From Sphingomonas kaistensis (GTDB lineage: Bacteria > Pseudomonadota > Alphaproteobacteria > Sphingomonadales > Sphingomonadaceae), in the NCBI RefSeq assembly GCF_011927725.1, contig NZ_JAATJC010000001.1, forward strand, positions 813,001-877,000: DNA of 64,000 nt. The letters run 5' to 3'. Position 1 is the first letter of the stretch; each line of letters begins with the position of its first letter. The translations under genes were made by a program, and so were the position numbers. Below the pieces are notes generated by a model. It worked only from the letters and a program-made list of their open reading frames with translations. It was not told the origin of the DNA and did not search any database. Below are positions 46,948-56,277 of the stretch, piece by piece.

Positions 46948-47024
46948 CGGGGAGTAGCTCAGCCTGGTAGAGCACTGTCTTCGGGAGGCAGGGGCCGGAG
47001 GTTCGAATCCTCTCTCCCCGACCA
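46948..47024 (+). tRNA. tRNA-Pro (CGG), CCA encoded
   Basis: 77 bases: acceptor CGGGGAG/CTCCCCG, D arm GCTC-AGCCTGGTAGA-GC, anticodon stem CTGTC/GGCAG with loop TTCGGGA giving anticodon CGG, variable loop, T arm GGAGG-TTCGAAT-CCTCT, discriminator A and encoded CCA. TTTT follows at 47027-47030. Confidence 0.97.
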
Positions 47025-47029
47025 TCTTT

Positions 47030-47908
47030 TCACCCTAGCGAGCGCAGCCGGCGCCGCAGGGCCTTGTCGAAGTCGTTCAGCCGGAAATTCTGCGGATCGT
47101 CATGTGCCTGGGGAAGGCCGTGATCGATCGTCGCATGCTGCGCGGGGATCAGCCATGATCCCGCACGGACGCTGAGCGCGATATACAGCAGCGCCAGCCG
47201 ATCATATTGCGTCCGGCTGAAGCCCGGCTTCGGCGCGATGGCGTCGTTCCAGCCCTCGATCGCCGGGTCGCGCCGCCGCGGCATCACGGTCTCGATATGG
47301 AGGAACAGCCCCTTGGCCGGGAGCCCGATCACCCGCGTTTCCAGCTTGGTCGCGCGCCACGGCCGGGACAGCGGCTGGCCGACAAGCACCTGGCCGATAC
47401 GATTGAGGAACAGGTGCGCCACCGGAAACTTCTCCGGGTCGGCATTGGCCGGGAAATAATAGGCGAAGCTGTTGACCTTCGCGTCTCGGTCGACGTCGGC
47501 TGGGAAGGGATCATCGCCGTAGTAAGGCGTGCTGGTATCGTGGATGACGAAATAGCGGGCCAGCGGCGCGGCGGGATCGCCGTCGCGCGCCCGCGACACC
47601 GGCGCGTCGAGGCCGCCGATGTCCATGTTCTCGGCGGCGAGGAGCCGCGCCACCATCGTCTTGTCGGGGAGGGCGCTGCGACCCTCCAGCAGCGGCGCCA
47701 GGCCCTTTGGCAGGCGGCTTGGCGCGGGGCCGAGCACGCCGCGCTTGCCGACCGGGGTCATCAGGCAGCGAGCCTGTTCTGCCGGGCTTCCGGCAAAGCT
47801 CAGCGCCGCCGTCTCGAACCGGCACAGGCCGACCACGGGCGGCGTCGGCGGCGGCGCCGCCTGAACGACCTGGAGCAGCGCCCCGGCGAGCAGGTGGCTC
47901 CACCCCAC
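47030..47908 (-). CDS. N-acetylmuramoyl-L-alanine amidase-like protein
   Basis: 292 residues, exported: signal [16 protein letters not shown] at the N-terminus. The central part, [16 protein letters not shown] near 115, then [30 protein letters not shown] near 160-190, and [24 protein letters not shown] near 255, resemble the layout of amidase_2-type (PGRP) folds with the two zinc histidines in VIHDTS and [10 protein letters not shown]. It is not a close match, so I treat it as a likely peptidoglycan amidase without confirming catalytic residues. Directly downstream of the S10 peptidase gene on the same strand. Confidence 0.6.
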   Translation of the reverse strand: MGWSHLLAGALLQVVQAAPPPTPPVVGLCRFETAALSFAGSPAEQARCLMTPVGKRGVLGPAPSRLPKGLAPLLEGRSALPDKTMVARLLAAENMDIGGLDAPVSRARDGDPAAPLARYFVIHDTSTPYYGDDPFPADVDRDAKVNSFAYYFPANADPEKFPVAHLFLNRIGQVLVGQPLSRPWRATKLETRVIGLPAKGLFLHIETVMPRRRDPAIEGWNDAIAPKPGFSRTQYDRLALLYIALSVRAGSWLIPAQHATIDHGLPQAHDDPQNFRLNDFDKALRRRLRSLG

Positions 47909-47912
47909 CTCG

Positions 47913-49403
47913 TCAGCGCGCCCGGATGAATGCGCGCACGTCGCGGCTCAGCTTCACCCGGTCCTCGTCTCGGACGTACATCATGTGGCCCGCATCATAA
48001 TATCGGAACTGCACCCGGTCCTGCGGCACGCCGGTCCGGGTCAGCGCATATTCGGCGGCGAAGAAGGGCGTCGCGAAATCGTACCAGCCTTGCGCCACGA
48101 AGGTGCGCAGGCCGCTGTTTTCGCGCATCGCCTTGCCAATCCACGGCGTCAGGTTGAGGTAGGCGTTGGCGTCCCGGCCGCCGATCCGCCAATCCCAGTC
48201 GCGCCCGATGCTGCCGATCGACTGGTATTCGCGGTCGGTCCGGAACCCGAGCGTACCGCGCTGCCACTGGTTGACCGCCGACGTATAGCCCGCGTCGATG
48301 CCGTAGAAGCTCGGATCGTTGTCGGGAGACTCGCCGGCGTTGTCGAAGTCGCGCCCGGTGTAGCGGCTGTCAAGCCGGCCGACGGTCAGGCCCCGGTCGC
48401 GCAGCAGCTCCTTGTAGAAGCGGTCGGGGGTCACTCGCAGGTCGGCCCGCTCGAGAAACGCTTCGCTGAGCCCAGTCAGCTGGGCCAGCCGGGTCCGCAC
48501 TGCGGCGCGTTCCTCGGCGCTGGCCCGCTGCCCCTTGAGGAGGAAGCTGGCATAGGGGCCGATCGCATATTGCCGCGCGGTTTCCGCCAGCGCTGCCGGG
48601 CTCTCGGCGCTCGCCTTGCCGTGATAGAGCGCGGTCACCGCCATCGACGGCAGGTTGGTGATGTAGCCAAGCTCGTTGCCGGGCGCGTCGGATCCGGCCG
48701 CAAAGTCGAGCACGGTCGAGATCAGGATCAGGCCGTTCAGCCCGACATCGTTGTAGGTCGCTCCTTCAAGCTGGTTGACCACCGCCGCGGTGCGGCTGGT
48801 GCCGTAGCTTTCCCCGCCCAGATACTTGGGGCTGCCCCAGCGATTGTTATTGCCGAGCCAGCGGCGAATCACCTCGGCGACCGCGCGGGCATCCTGCTGG
48901 ACGCCGTAATAGTCCTTCGGATCGCCGCCCGGCAGCAGCACCGAAAAGCCGGTTCCGGGCGGATCGATGAAGACGAGGTCGGTGACGTCGAGCAGGCTGT
49001 CGGGATTGTCGAGCAGCGGGTAGGGCGGCGCGCCGTCGTCGCGCGCGTCCGACGGGATGGCGACCCGCTTGGGCCCGAACGCACCCATCTGCAGCCACAC
49101 CGAGCCGGAGCCCGGCCCGCCGTTGAACAGGAAGGTCACCGGCCGCGAGGGATCGCGCGGTTCCTTGATGTAGGCGGTGGTGACGATCGCCGCGTCGGGC
49201 ACCCCGTCCTTGTTCTTGAGCAGGGTTTCGCCGATCGTCGCGGAATAGGCGATCCGCTGTCCGCCGAAATTCCCGCTGTGCCGGGTGGTGACAGTCTGCG
49301 GCTGGTAGGCCCGGGCTTCCGCCTCCGCCTTGTCCTTGTCCTGCGCTGCGGCAGGAACGGCGCCGAGCGCGAGCGCCGCCGCGGCAAGGTAGAGATGCTT
49401 CAT
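47913..49403 (-). CDS. S10 family serine carboxypeptidase
   Basis: 496 residues, exported: signal KHLYLAAAALALGAVPAAAQ. Oxyanion-hole region FLFNGGPGSGSVWLQMGAFGP near 90, DLVFIDPPGTGFS near 140, nucleophile in YLGGESYGTSRTA (Ser near 195), then aspartate in FVAQGWYDFATP near 437 and catalytic His in YYDAGHMMYVRD near 470. This is the bacterial S10-like branch; the enzymes remove C-terminal residues from peptides. It is followed four bases later by the amidase-like gene, so the two may be co-transcribed. Confidence 0.92.
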   Translation of the reverse strand: MKHLYLAAAALALGAVPAAAQDKDKAEAEARAYQPQTVTTRHSGNFGGQRIAYSATIGETLLKNKDGVPDAAIVTTAYIKEPRDPSRPVTFLFNGGPGSGSVWLQMGAFGPKRVAIPSDARDDGAPPYPLLDNPDSLLDVTDLVFIDPPGTGFSVLLPGGDPKDYYGVQQDARAVAEVIRRWLGNNNRWGSPKYLGGESYGTSRTAAVVNQLEGATYNDVGLNGLILISTVLDFAAGSDAPGNELGYITNLPSMAVTALYHGKASAESPAALAETARQYAIGPYASFLLKGQRASAEERAAVRTRLAQLTGLSEAFLERADLRVTPDRFYKELLRDRGLTVGRLDSRYTGRDFDNAGESPDNDPSFYGIDAGYTSAVNQWQRGTLGFRTDREYQSIGSIGRDWDWRIGGRDANAYLNLTPWIGKAMRENSGLRTFVAQGWYDFATPFFAAEYALTRTGVPQDRVQFRYYDAGHMMYVRDEDRVKLSRDVRAFIRAR

Positions 49404-49494
49404 TGTGGATTGGCCCCCATGGATCGGGGGCCATCATGCCGCGGCGGGAGCGGAGCGCAAGCCACGCCCCCGCCGCGGTTGACGGTTTAGCGGC

Positions 49495-51321
49495 TCAGAA
49501 GCCGACCCGGACGCCGCCGTGGACGCTTACTTCGTTACCCTGGTCCTTGCCGGCGGTGGTGCTTCCGGCAACGTCGAGCTGGATGTTACGGGCGATCTGG
49601 GCCGAGGCACCGCCCGAGAAGCGGGTGTAGAGGCCGGTGTCGCGCTCACCCAGGCTGAAGCGGTTGACGATGGTCGGGCTCGACACCTGCGAGAAGACCA
49701 GGGTGCGGCTGTCGCCGTCGAAGTCCTTTTCGAGCATCGCCGCGGCATAGGGACGAAGGCTGCTTCCGCCGGCGGAGAAGTCGCCGCGAAGCTCGAGGCC
49801 TGCGCCGCCGACCAGCGCCGAATAGCGCTGCGACCCGACGTTGAGGCGAAGGGCGCCGTCACCGGTTTCGGTATAGCCGTCGACCTTGGCCCGGGCGTAG
49901 TCGATCGACGCGACCGGGCCGACCCGGAGCGGCCCGACATTGGCCAGGAAACCGACCTTGGCACCGGCGATCAGGTGACTGCCCTCGGGCTCGGCGGTCA
50001 GCGTATCGATCACCGCCGCGCGGCGGATGTCATAATCGGTGCGGCCGTACCCGGCATGGCCCTGCGCGAAGACCGGGCCGAGCGCGTAGGCGGCGTAGAT
50101 GCCGCCCTGCCAGCTGTTGCCGTTGAGGCGGGCGCTATTGTTGGCCAGCCTGGCCTTGCCGCGGCTGATGCCGGCAGCGAAGCCGATCAGGCCGTTGCCG
50201 CCGAAGCCGAATTCGGCCCCGGCGGTGGCGCCGACGCTGTCGACGTCGAAGGCATCGGTGACAAAGCTGTTCTCGATGTCGCGGCTGAAGCTGTCGCCCA
50301 TCACGAACAGGCGGGCGCCTTCCAGCACCTCGCCGTCGCGCGGCGAACCGAGGTCCATCCGGCTGTTGAGGGTCCGGCCGAACTGGCGTGCCTGGTCGAG
50401 CGCCAGGTCGCTGGTCGCGCCGAGATTGAGCGGCGCCTGCAGCTGGCGCTGCACATATTGCCCGACCACTGCGAAGCCGTCGGAGCTGAGGTGCAGGGCG
50501 TCGACGTAGAACAGGTAGCCGTCGCAGCCGCTCAGCACATTGGCCTGGGTCGGTGCGCAAACGACGCCGTTGGGCAGGCCATAGGCCGCGCCATTGGCCT
50601 GGATCGATCCGAGCACCGCGCTGAGGTCGAGATAGTGGACCACCACGCCGCGCGACGCATAGCCGGCAAGCGTCTGCTGCAGCGCATTGTTGTAGGTGGT
50701 CGAGAAGGTGTTGCGGACCGCCTGGGCCGACGGATTGGTGGCGACTTCCGGCAGCAACGCGGTGTTGCCGGCAAGGAAGCTGATGGTCGGCGCGCCAGCC
50801 GCGACCAGCCGGTCAAGCTGGGTCCGGCTCGCGGCGATCGCGTCGTTCACCGTGAAGCTGCCGTAGAGGCCCTGCTGGAAGTAGCGCGCGTCGTTGCCAC
50901 CGATCGACACGGTCAGAAGGTCGCCCCGGCCAAAGGTCGGAACGCCATTGGGGAAAGCGCTGGCCTGCGTTCCGACATTGAGGAAATTGTCGACCTCGAA
51001 CTGGAAATCGAACGTGGTCGCCGGGGCACCGCGAACGGCGCTTGCACCGCCAATGGCGAAATTCTCGACCGGCGCGCCAAGCAGCAGCGACAAGGTGTCG
51101 ATATAGTTCGTTCCGCCCGAGAAGCGCCCGGTCGGGTAGATCCCGCCCTGGAAGGTCGCCGGGTTGAGCCCGGTCAGCCGGAACAGGTTGCCCGTGTCGG
51201 CATAGCTGTCGCCGAACGCCACGATACGGGTGATGCGCTGGGCATCGGCGGGAGCCGCGAACCCGAGTGCGAGTGCGGCAGTGGCCCCGAGCAGGGCGCG
51301 AGCGCCAAGACGCTGAATCAT
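49495..51321 (-). CDS. Autotransporter with SGNH/GDSL lipase passenger
   Basis: 608 residues. Signal peptide from ATG 51321, preceded by GGGGAGGAA; cleaved after ADA. The passenger (about 30-320) is a GDSL esterase: block I IVAFGDSYADTGN (Ser near 39), block III GGNDARYF near 140, block V DALHLSSDGFAVVG near 275. A C-terminal autotransporter beta-barrel (about 340-608) has repeated glycine-aromatic strands (GRTDYDIRR, FSGGASAQIARNIQ) and ends VHGGVRVGF with terminal Phe. It would be displayed on or released from the cell surface as a lipase/esterase, like EstA and PNPLA/ApeE types. Confidence 0.92.
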   Translation of the reverse strand: MIQRLGARALLGATAALALGFAAPADAQRITRIVAFGDSYADTGNLFRLTGLNPATFQGGIYPTGRFSGGTNYIDTLSLLLGAPVENFAIGGASAVRGAPATTFDFQFEVDNFLNVGTQASAFPNGVPTFGRGDLLTVSIGGNDARYFQQGLYGSFTVNDAIAASRTQLDRLVAAGAPTISFLAGNTALLPEVATNPSAQAVRNTFSTTYNNALQQTLAGYASRGVVVHYLDLSAVLGSIQANGAAYGLPNGVVCAPTQANVLSGCDGYLFYVDALHLSSDGFAVVGQYVQRQLQAPLNLGATSDLALDQARQFGRTLNSRMDLGSPRDGEVLEGARLFVMGDSFSRDIENSFVTDAFDVDSVGATAGAEFGFGGNGLIGFAAGISRGKARLANNSARLNGNSWQGGIYAAYALGPVFAQGHAGYGRTDYDIRRAAVIDTLTAEPEGSHLIAGAKVGFLANVGPLRVGPVASIDYARAKVDGYTETGDGALRLNVGSQRYSALVGGAGLELRGDFSAGGSSLRPYAAAMLEKDFDGDSRTLVFSQVSSPTIVNRFSLGERDTGLYTRFSGGASAQIARNIQLDVAGSTTAGKDQGNEVSVHGGVRVGF

Positions 51322-51413
51322 GTGTGTTTCCTCCCCGGCCAAACATGGCCCCAGGACACAGCTATGCCTTCGCTGGCCGCGCGGTGACAAGTGGCCGCGG
51401 CGCAACAGTGAGG

Positions 51414-51716
51414 CTAGAGCCCGAGCCGCTCGCGATGGTCGGCGTCGAGGAGGTCGTGAAACTCCGGATGACGCTTCATGTAGGTGGCGTAGAAGCTGCA
51501 GGCGGGGACGACCTGCAAGCCTTCGTCCCGCGCCCAGTCGAGCGACGCCTTGGCGATGGCCGACCCGATACCCTGGCCTTCGTGATGCGGGGGCACCACG
51601 GTGTGCGGGAACAGCACCTTGCCGTCGCGCAGCCGATAATCGGCAAAGGCGACGTGGCCGTCGTCGAGCCGGAGCTCGAAGCGTCCGGCGGCCTCGTTGC
51701 GGATCACCTCTCTCAT
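51414..51716 (-). CDS. GNAT-like (YjdJ-type) N-acetyltransferase
   Basis: 100 residues. DGHVAFADYRLRDGKVLFPHTVVPPHHEGQGIGSAIAKASLDWARDEGLQVVPACSFYATYMKRHPEF follows the short GNAT_2/YjdJ family with acetyl-CoA loop EGQGIGSAIA near 50 and CSFYATYM near 76. ATG 51716 overlaps the fahA TGA by 4 bases, so it is the last gene of the homogentisate operon. Role in that operon is unclear; protein acetylation or detoxification of an intermediate is possible. Confidence 0.85.
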   Translation of the reverse strand: MREVIRNEAAGRFELRLDDGHVAFADYRLRDGKVLFPHTVVPPHHEGQGIGSAIAKASLDWARDEGLQVVPACSFYATYMKRHPEFHDLLDADHRERLGL

Positions 51717-52990
51717 CCGACCACCAGCCCGCGGCATTCGCCGAGCCCGATCGGGACGAAGCCGTCGGCCTGGGCCCGTGCGGTCAGCACCAGTTCGTCG
51801 CCATCCTCGAGGAAGCTGCGGGTCTCCCCGGTCGGCAAGGTCAGCGGCTCCTTGCCGCCCTTGCTGATCTCCAGCAGCGATCCCAGCCCGTCGGACGCGG
51901 CGGTCGACAGCGTGCCGGTCCCGATCAGGTCGCCGGGCTGGAGATTGCAGCCGTTGCAGCTGTGATGGGCGATAATCTGCTCCACCGTCCAGTACATCGC
52001 ATCGCTCGCCTGGCCCTGGCTCAGGCGATGCGGCGCCATGCCGGCGTCGCGCATCGCCTGCGTGGTCAAGGCCGCGCCCACGGTCAGGCCGAGGCCCGGC
52101 CTGGCCGACCCGCCGGAGAGATAGGGCAGGGGCTCCGGGTCGCCTTCCGGCCGCGCGAAGCCATCGACCATGAACGGCGCCAGCGCCTCGGGCGTCACCA
52201 CGAACGGCGACACGCTGGTCAGGAAGTTCTTGGCCAGGAACGGGCCAAGCGGCTGATATTCCCACGCCTGCAGGTCGCGCGCCGACCAGTCGTTGAGCAG
52301 GCAATAGCCGGCGATCGCCTCCTCGGCCTCGTCGATCGGGATCGCCTCGCCCAGCGCATTGCCCGGGCCGATCCAGACGCCGAGCTCCAGTTCATAGTCG
52401 AGCCGGCGCGACGGACCGAACACCGGCGCATCGGCCTCCGGCGGCTTGCGCTGCCCGCTCGGGCGCACCACCGGCTGGCCCGATACGCGGACGCTGGAAG
52501 CCCGGCCGTGATAGCCGATCGGCACATATTTATAGTTGGGAAGCAGCGGATTGTCGGGGCGAAACTGCTTGCCGACATTGGTCGCGTGATGGATGCCGAC
52601 GTAGAAGTCGGTGTAGTCGCCGATGATGGTCGGCAGGTGCATGGTCGCTTCCGACTGGCCGATCAGCGCGGGATCGACCGCATCGCGATAGGTCTCGTCG
52701 GACAGCAGTTGAGACAATCGCTGGCGAAGCGCGACGCGCGGGCCGCGGCCGAGTGCCAGGAAGGCGTTCAGAACTGGCTGGCGCAGCTCCTCTACCCAGA
52801 CATCGCCGAGCGCCTCGGCGATCGCCGGCAGGTCGACCAGGAAATCGCCGATCGCGACCCCCGCCACCCGCTCGCGCCCCTCGCTGGAGAAGATGCACAG
52901 GGGCAGGTTCTGCACCGGGAAGTCGAGGTGGCCATTGGCGCTGTCGACCCAGCTGGTGCGCGCGGGATCGTGGGTGTCGTCGATCCTCAT
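51713..52990 (-). CDS. fahA: Fumarylacetoacetase
   Basis: 425 residues. N-terminal SH3-like domain with [22 protein letters not shown] (27-50), then the catalytic fold: [21 protein letters not shown] near 122, [21 protein letters not shown] near 152, [15 protein letters not shown] near 192, [29 protein letters not shown] near 223, and [18 protein letters not shown] near 365. The Asp/Glu ligands in DYTDF, ELELG and NDWSARD bind Ca2+/Mg2+. Last step of tyrosine and phenylalanine breakdown: fumarylacetoacetate to fumarate plus acetoacetate. Overlaps hmgA and the GNAT gene by 4 bases each. Confidence 0.96.
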   Translation of the reverse strand: MRIDDTHDPARTSWVDSANGHLDFPVQNLPLCIFSSEGRERVAGVAIGDFLVDLPAIAEALGDVWVEELRQPVLNAFLALGRGPRVALRQRLSQLLSDETYRDAVDPALIGQSEATMHLPTIIGDYTDFYVGIHHATNVGKQFRPDNPLLPNYKYVPIGYHGRASSVRVSGQPVVRPSGQRKPPEADAPVFGPSRRLDYELELGVWIGPGNALGEAIPIDEAEEAIAGYCLLNDWSARDLQAWEYQPLGPFLAKNFLTSVSPFVVTPEALAPFMVDGFARPEGDPEPLPYLSGGSARPGLGLTVGAALTTQAMRDAGMAPHRLSQGQASDAMYWTVEQIIAHHSCNGCNLQPGDLIGTGTLSTAASDGLGSLLEISKGGKEPLTLPTGETRSFLEDGDELVLTARAQADGFVPIGLGECRGLVVG

Positions 52991-54276
52991 GGCAGGCGCG
53001 CCTTGGGGAAGTCGGCCCAGGCCGCGTCATAATCGGGCTGCGCGCGGCTCAATGCTCCTTCCGGCACCTCGAACGGCCAGCAGCTTTCAACCATGAACGC
53101 CATGGTCCCGTCGATCTTGTGGGGTTTCAATTCGGCCTCGCTCGCCTTGCGCCAGGTTTCGACGTCGGGGCCGTGCCCGCTCATCATGTTGTGGAGGCTG
53201 AGGCCGCCGGGCTGGAAGCCTTCGGCCTTGGCATCGTAGGCGCCGGTCAGCAGCCCCATGCATTCGCTCATCACGTTGCGGTGGAACCACGGCGGGCGGA
53301 AAGTGTCCTCGGCCACCATCCAGCGCGGCGGGAAGATGACGAAGTCGACATTGGCGCGGCCGACCATGTGCGAGGGCGAGGTCAGGACGGTGAAAATCGA
53401 CGGGTCGGGATGGTCGAAGCTGACGGTGCCGATCGCGTTGAAGTGCGCCAGGTCGTAGCGGCAGGGCGCGAGATTGCCGTGCCATGCGACCACGTCGAGC
53501 GGGCTGTGGTCGAGCGTCGTCTTCCACAGTTTGCCGCCATATTTCTGGATCATCTCGGTCGGCTCGTCGCGATCCTCGAACCAGGCGACCGGCGTTTCGA
53601 AATCGCGCGGGTTGGCAAGGCCGTTCGCGCCGATCGGCCCGAGGTCCGGAAGGCGGAACGGCGCCCCGTAATTCTCGGCGAGGTAGCCGCGCGCCGAGCC
53701 GTCGGGCAGCGCGATCTTGAACCGGACGCCGCGCGGGATCAGCGCGATCTGCCCGGGCGCGATTTCGATCCGGCCAAGCTCGGTCAGCAGGTCGAGCCGG
53801 CCCTCCTGCGGAAGGACCAGCAATTCGCCGTCGGCGGACACGAACACTCGGTCGAGCCGCTCCCTGTTGGCGGCATAGAGGTGCACCGCCACGCCCTCCA
53901 GTTCGGCCGGCGAGCGGTTGAAAACGGCGGTGGTCAGGCCGTCGATGAAGTCGGTGCCGGGGGCGGGTTCGGCCAGCGGGTCCCAGCGCAGGCGGTTGGG
54001 GGCAAGCGGCCCCGAGGCGCGGCATTCCAATCCTGCCGCGCCCTCGTAGGGAGCGAACGGCCGGTGGTCCGCGCTCGGGCGCAGGCGGTACAGCCAGGAG
54101 CGGCGGTTCTCGTGCCGTGGCAGGGTGAAGGCGGTGCCCGACAATTGCTCGGTGTAGAGGCCGAAGGCCGGGCGCTGGGGAGAGTTGCGGCCCTTGGGCA
54201 GGGCGCCGGGCACTGCCTCGGTGGCATGATGCCCACCGAAGCCGGCCACATAGGCGGGAGAGGAGCTGGTCAGCAT
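52987..54276 (-). CDS. hmgA: Homogentisate 1,2-dioxygenase
   Basis: 429 residues, non-heme iron dioxygenase that opens homogentisate to maleylacetoacetate. Cupin-like segments: [38 protein letters not shown] (30-67), [21 protein letters not shown] near 168, and the iron-ligand region [14 protein letters not shown] near 357 with the second His and Glu nearby ([30 protein letters not shown] near 307). Length is typical. First gene of the hmgA-fahA-GNAT operon; no maleylacetoacetate isomerase (maiA) is next to it, although two GST genes occur elsewhere in the window. Confidence 0.96.
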   Translation of the reverse strand: MLTSSSPAYVAGFGGHHATEAVPGALPKGRNSPQRPAFGLYTEQLSGTAFTLPRHENRRSWLYRLRPSADHRPFAPYEGAAGLECRASGPLAPNRLRWDPLAEPAPGTDFIDGLTTAVFNRSPAELEGVAVHLYAANRERLDRVFVSADGELLVLPQEGRLDLLTELGRIEIAPGQIALIPRGVRFKIALPDGSARGYLAENYGAPFRLPDLGPIGANGLANPRDFETPVAWFEDRDEPTEMIQKYGGKLWKTTLDHSPLDVVAWHGNLAPCRYDLAHFNAIGTVSFDHPDPSIFTVLTSPSHMVGRANVDFVIFPPRWMVAEDTFRPPWFHRNVMSECMGLLTGAYDAKAEGFQPGGLSLHNMMSGHGPDVETWRKASEAELKPHKIDGTMAFMVESCWPFEVPEGALSRAQPDYDAAWADFPKARLP

Positions 54277-54344
54277 GGACCGGCTTTAGGCCGGAGGGGC
54301 GGGGGAGGGAAGCTGCGACCAGCCGCCCGCCCCCGCCCGAAGGA

Positions 54345-54563
54345 TCAGTTGACGTTGACGTTGATCGAATCGGGCACCTTGATCTCGGTCTTGGAGCCGC
54401 CGAACGTGCCGTTCGAATAAAGAAGGTAGCCGATCGCCAGCACCGCCAGCAGCACGATGACCGCAATCAGGCCGCTGCTTCCGCCGCCGCCGCCCGTGTT
54501 CACCACCGTGGTACGCTCGACCACCGGGCCATCATCGATTCCATCGCGATTGAGATCGGCCAT
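54345..54563 (-). CDS. Small membrane protein, probable stress regulon
   Basis: 72 residues. ADLNRDGIDDGPVVERTTVVNTGGGGGSS, a transmembrane helix (SGLIAVIVLLAVLAIGYLLYS) near residue 30-50, and a short polar tail (KTEIKVPDSINVNVN). A perfect EcfG promoter match precedes it. The DLNRDGIDD run near the N-terminus resembles an EF-hand-like Asp/Asn loop but is too short for a confident calcium site. Function unknown. Confidence 0.72.
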   Translation of the reverse strand: MADLNRDGIDDGPVVERTTVVNTGGGGGSSGLIAVIVLLAVLAIGYLLYSNGTFGGSKTEIKVPDSINVNVN

Positions 54564-54593
54564 GTCATTCCCCTTGATTGTTGTGGCGAAACG

Positions 54594-54618
54594 AACGCTG
54601 CGAGCGACGAACCGTTCC
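54594..54618 (-). promoter_or_regulatory. EcfG (general stress) promoter of the small membrane protein
   Basis: On the minus strand: GGAAC at 54618-54614, exactly 16 bases, then CGTT at 54597-54594. Both boxes match the alphaproteobacterial EcfG consensus. Predicted transcript start near 54587 leaves about 24 bases of leader with AAGGGGAA as ribosome-binding site. Confidence 0.65.
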
Positions 54619-54632
54619 TGTGCGACGTCGGT

Positions 54633-54863
54633 TTAGTGGTTAACCGCGCGCTTCTCGGCATCGGCGTCGCGCAAGGGATGGCAATCGAAGCGGCCGCGGA
54701 TGGCGCGATTGAAGTAGGCACCCTTGGACGATGCGGCGGCGAATTCCTCCGCCACCTCGGCCGGCACGCCGAGATACAGATAGCGGCGCCCGGTCGCGAG
54801 GCTGAGTTCGAGCGCCCGATGCTCCGGCCAGTAAAGCGCGCCGACGATGAGGCTGCTGTCCAT
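54633..54863 (-). CDS. KTSC domain protein
   Basis: 76 residues. SSLIVGALYWPEHRALELSLATGRRYLYLGVPAEVAEEFAAASSKGAYFNRAIRGRF covers the KTSC domain, here with GA-SSKGAYFN in place of the usual K-T-S-C order. Stand-alone KTSC proteins occur in phages and bacteria; function unknown. Start at ATG 54863 chosen; upstream TTG codons are possible. It is divergent from the PAS-like gene (55005), with 141 bases between. Confidence 0.78.
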   Translation of the reverse strand: MDSSLIVGALYWPEHRALELSLATGRRYLYLGVPAEVAEEFAAASSKGAYFNRAIRGRFDCHPLRDADAEKRAVNH

Positions 54864-55004
54864 CAAGGGCGCCAACGCCGCGCGGCGCAGCGAGACTCGC
54901 CGCGTGCGATGAAGGGATTCAAACGCGAGTCGAACCGCTATGCTTAACCGCTTGGTAATTGCGTTGGGTCTAATTGCATCCTTAATGGGGGTAATGGCGG
55001 ACGC

Positions 55005-56192
55005 ATGGACGGCAGCTTTGCAGCAGGCATGATTGCGGATCATGAACAGGACGACCCGGCGGTCGCGATCGGCACCGACGAGCGCCGCATGCACGTGCGC
55101 GCCTACAATTACTGGAGCTCGCTGCTGGCCGGCCGCGACTTTCCCTCGATCGAGGATCTCGACGGGCGCGACGTGTCGGACTTTGCCGACCACAGCCTGT
55201 TGCTCGACTTCACCGCCAGTTCGGACAATCCGGTCACCAGCTTCATCGGCGCCGCACTGCGCGCCGAATGCGAGATCGGCGACGAGGTCCAGACCATCGC
55301 CGACGTGCCGCCGCGCTCGCTGCTCAGCCGGCTGACCGATCACTGGCTGCAGATCGTCGCCAATCGCGCCCCGATCGGGTTCGAGGCGGAATTCACCAAC
55401 CAGCGCGGGCACGACATCTGTTACCGCGGAATCCTGATGCCCTTCTCCTCGGACGGGGAAACGATCGACTTCATCTATGGCGTGATCAACTGGAAGGACG
55501 GCATCGCCGCGCCGACACCGGTCCTGACGCTGGTCGCGGAGGACGACGTCCTCGACCTCGTCGACGGGATCGAGCCGGAAGCGGAGGACGCGCCGCCCGT
55601 GCTGGGCGAGGATGCCGGTCTTGCCGACCGCCTGTCCGCCGCGCGCGAAACGGTCGAGGTGCTGAAGGCCGCCGACGGACGGAGCCGCGCGGCGCTCTAT
55701 CGCGCGCTGTCGCTGGCCTATGATTTCGCGGTCGCGAGCCGGCGCGTGCCGGACGATTATGCCGAGCTGCTCGACGACGCCGGGATCAAGTCGCAGGCCC
55801 GCGCGCCGATGACGCCGATCGTCAAGCTCGTGTTCGGTGCCGATTACGACAAGGCGCGGCTGACCGAATTCGCCGCAGCCCTTGCCCATGCCGAGCGCTG
55901 CGAGGTCGATTTCGAGGGCTTCCTTCCCTTTATCGAACAATTTCCCGGCAGCCTCAAAGGGCTGGTCGCGGCCGAGCGCGACGCCCGCCGGCCCGATCGG
56001 CGCAGCGACAATCGCGCCGACAAGGCCCGCGTCCTGCTTCGCGCGGCCAATGCGCAACCGCTCAGCGCGCTTGCCGGAAACGACGAATTCACGCTTGTGC
56101 TGGTCCGCCGTGACGCCACCGGCAAGGTCGAGCCGGTCTGCGCGGTTCCCGATCTCAACCTGCTCGAAAAGGCCTTCCGCCACCTCAGCTGA
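55005..56192 (+). CDS. PAS-like domain protein
   Basis: 395 residues. RAYNYWSSLLAGRDFPSIEDLDGRDVSDFADHSLLLDF near 33-70, DNPVTSFIGAALRAECE near 75 and RGILMPFSSDGETIDFIYGVINWK near 142-165 are typical of the PAS_5 (DUF) family, whose members are common in sphingomonads and other alphaproteobacteria and lack a known signal-transduction partner. The remaining 220 residues are helical, with RAALYRALSLAYDFAVASRRVPDDYAELLDDAGIK near 225. It ends 85 bases before the NAD-GDH gene on the same strand. Possible regulator of stress or of the dehydrogenase. Confidence 0.7.
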   Translation: MDGSFAAGMIADHEQDDPAVAIGTDERRMHVRAYNYWSSLLAGRDFPSIEDLDGRDVSDFADHSLLLDFTASSDNPVTSFIGAALRAECEIGDEVQTIADVPPRSLLSRLTDHWLQIVANRAPIGFEAEFTNQRGHDICYRGILMPFSSDGETIDFIYGVINWKDGIAAPTPVLTLVAEDDVLDLVDGIEPEAEDAPPVLGEDAGLADRLSAARETVEVLKAADGRSRAALYRALSLAYDFAVASRRVPDDYAELLDDAGIKSQARAPMTPIVKLVFGADYDKARLTEFAAALAHAERCEVDFEGFLPFIEQFPGSLKGLVAAERDARRPDRRSDNRADKARVLLRAANAQPLSALAGNDEFTLVLVRRDATGKVEPVCAVPDLNLLEKAFRHLS

Positions 56193-56277
56193 CGGCCCGC
56201 GACCGGCGCCGCGGGGTTGTGACCCGAGGTGCCCGGGTCTAGACGCGCCCCAATTCTCAATGGGAGCGTAAAGAGTG

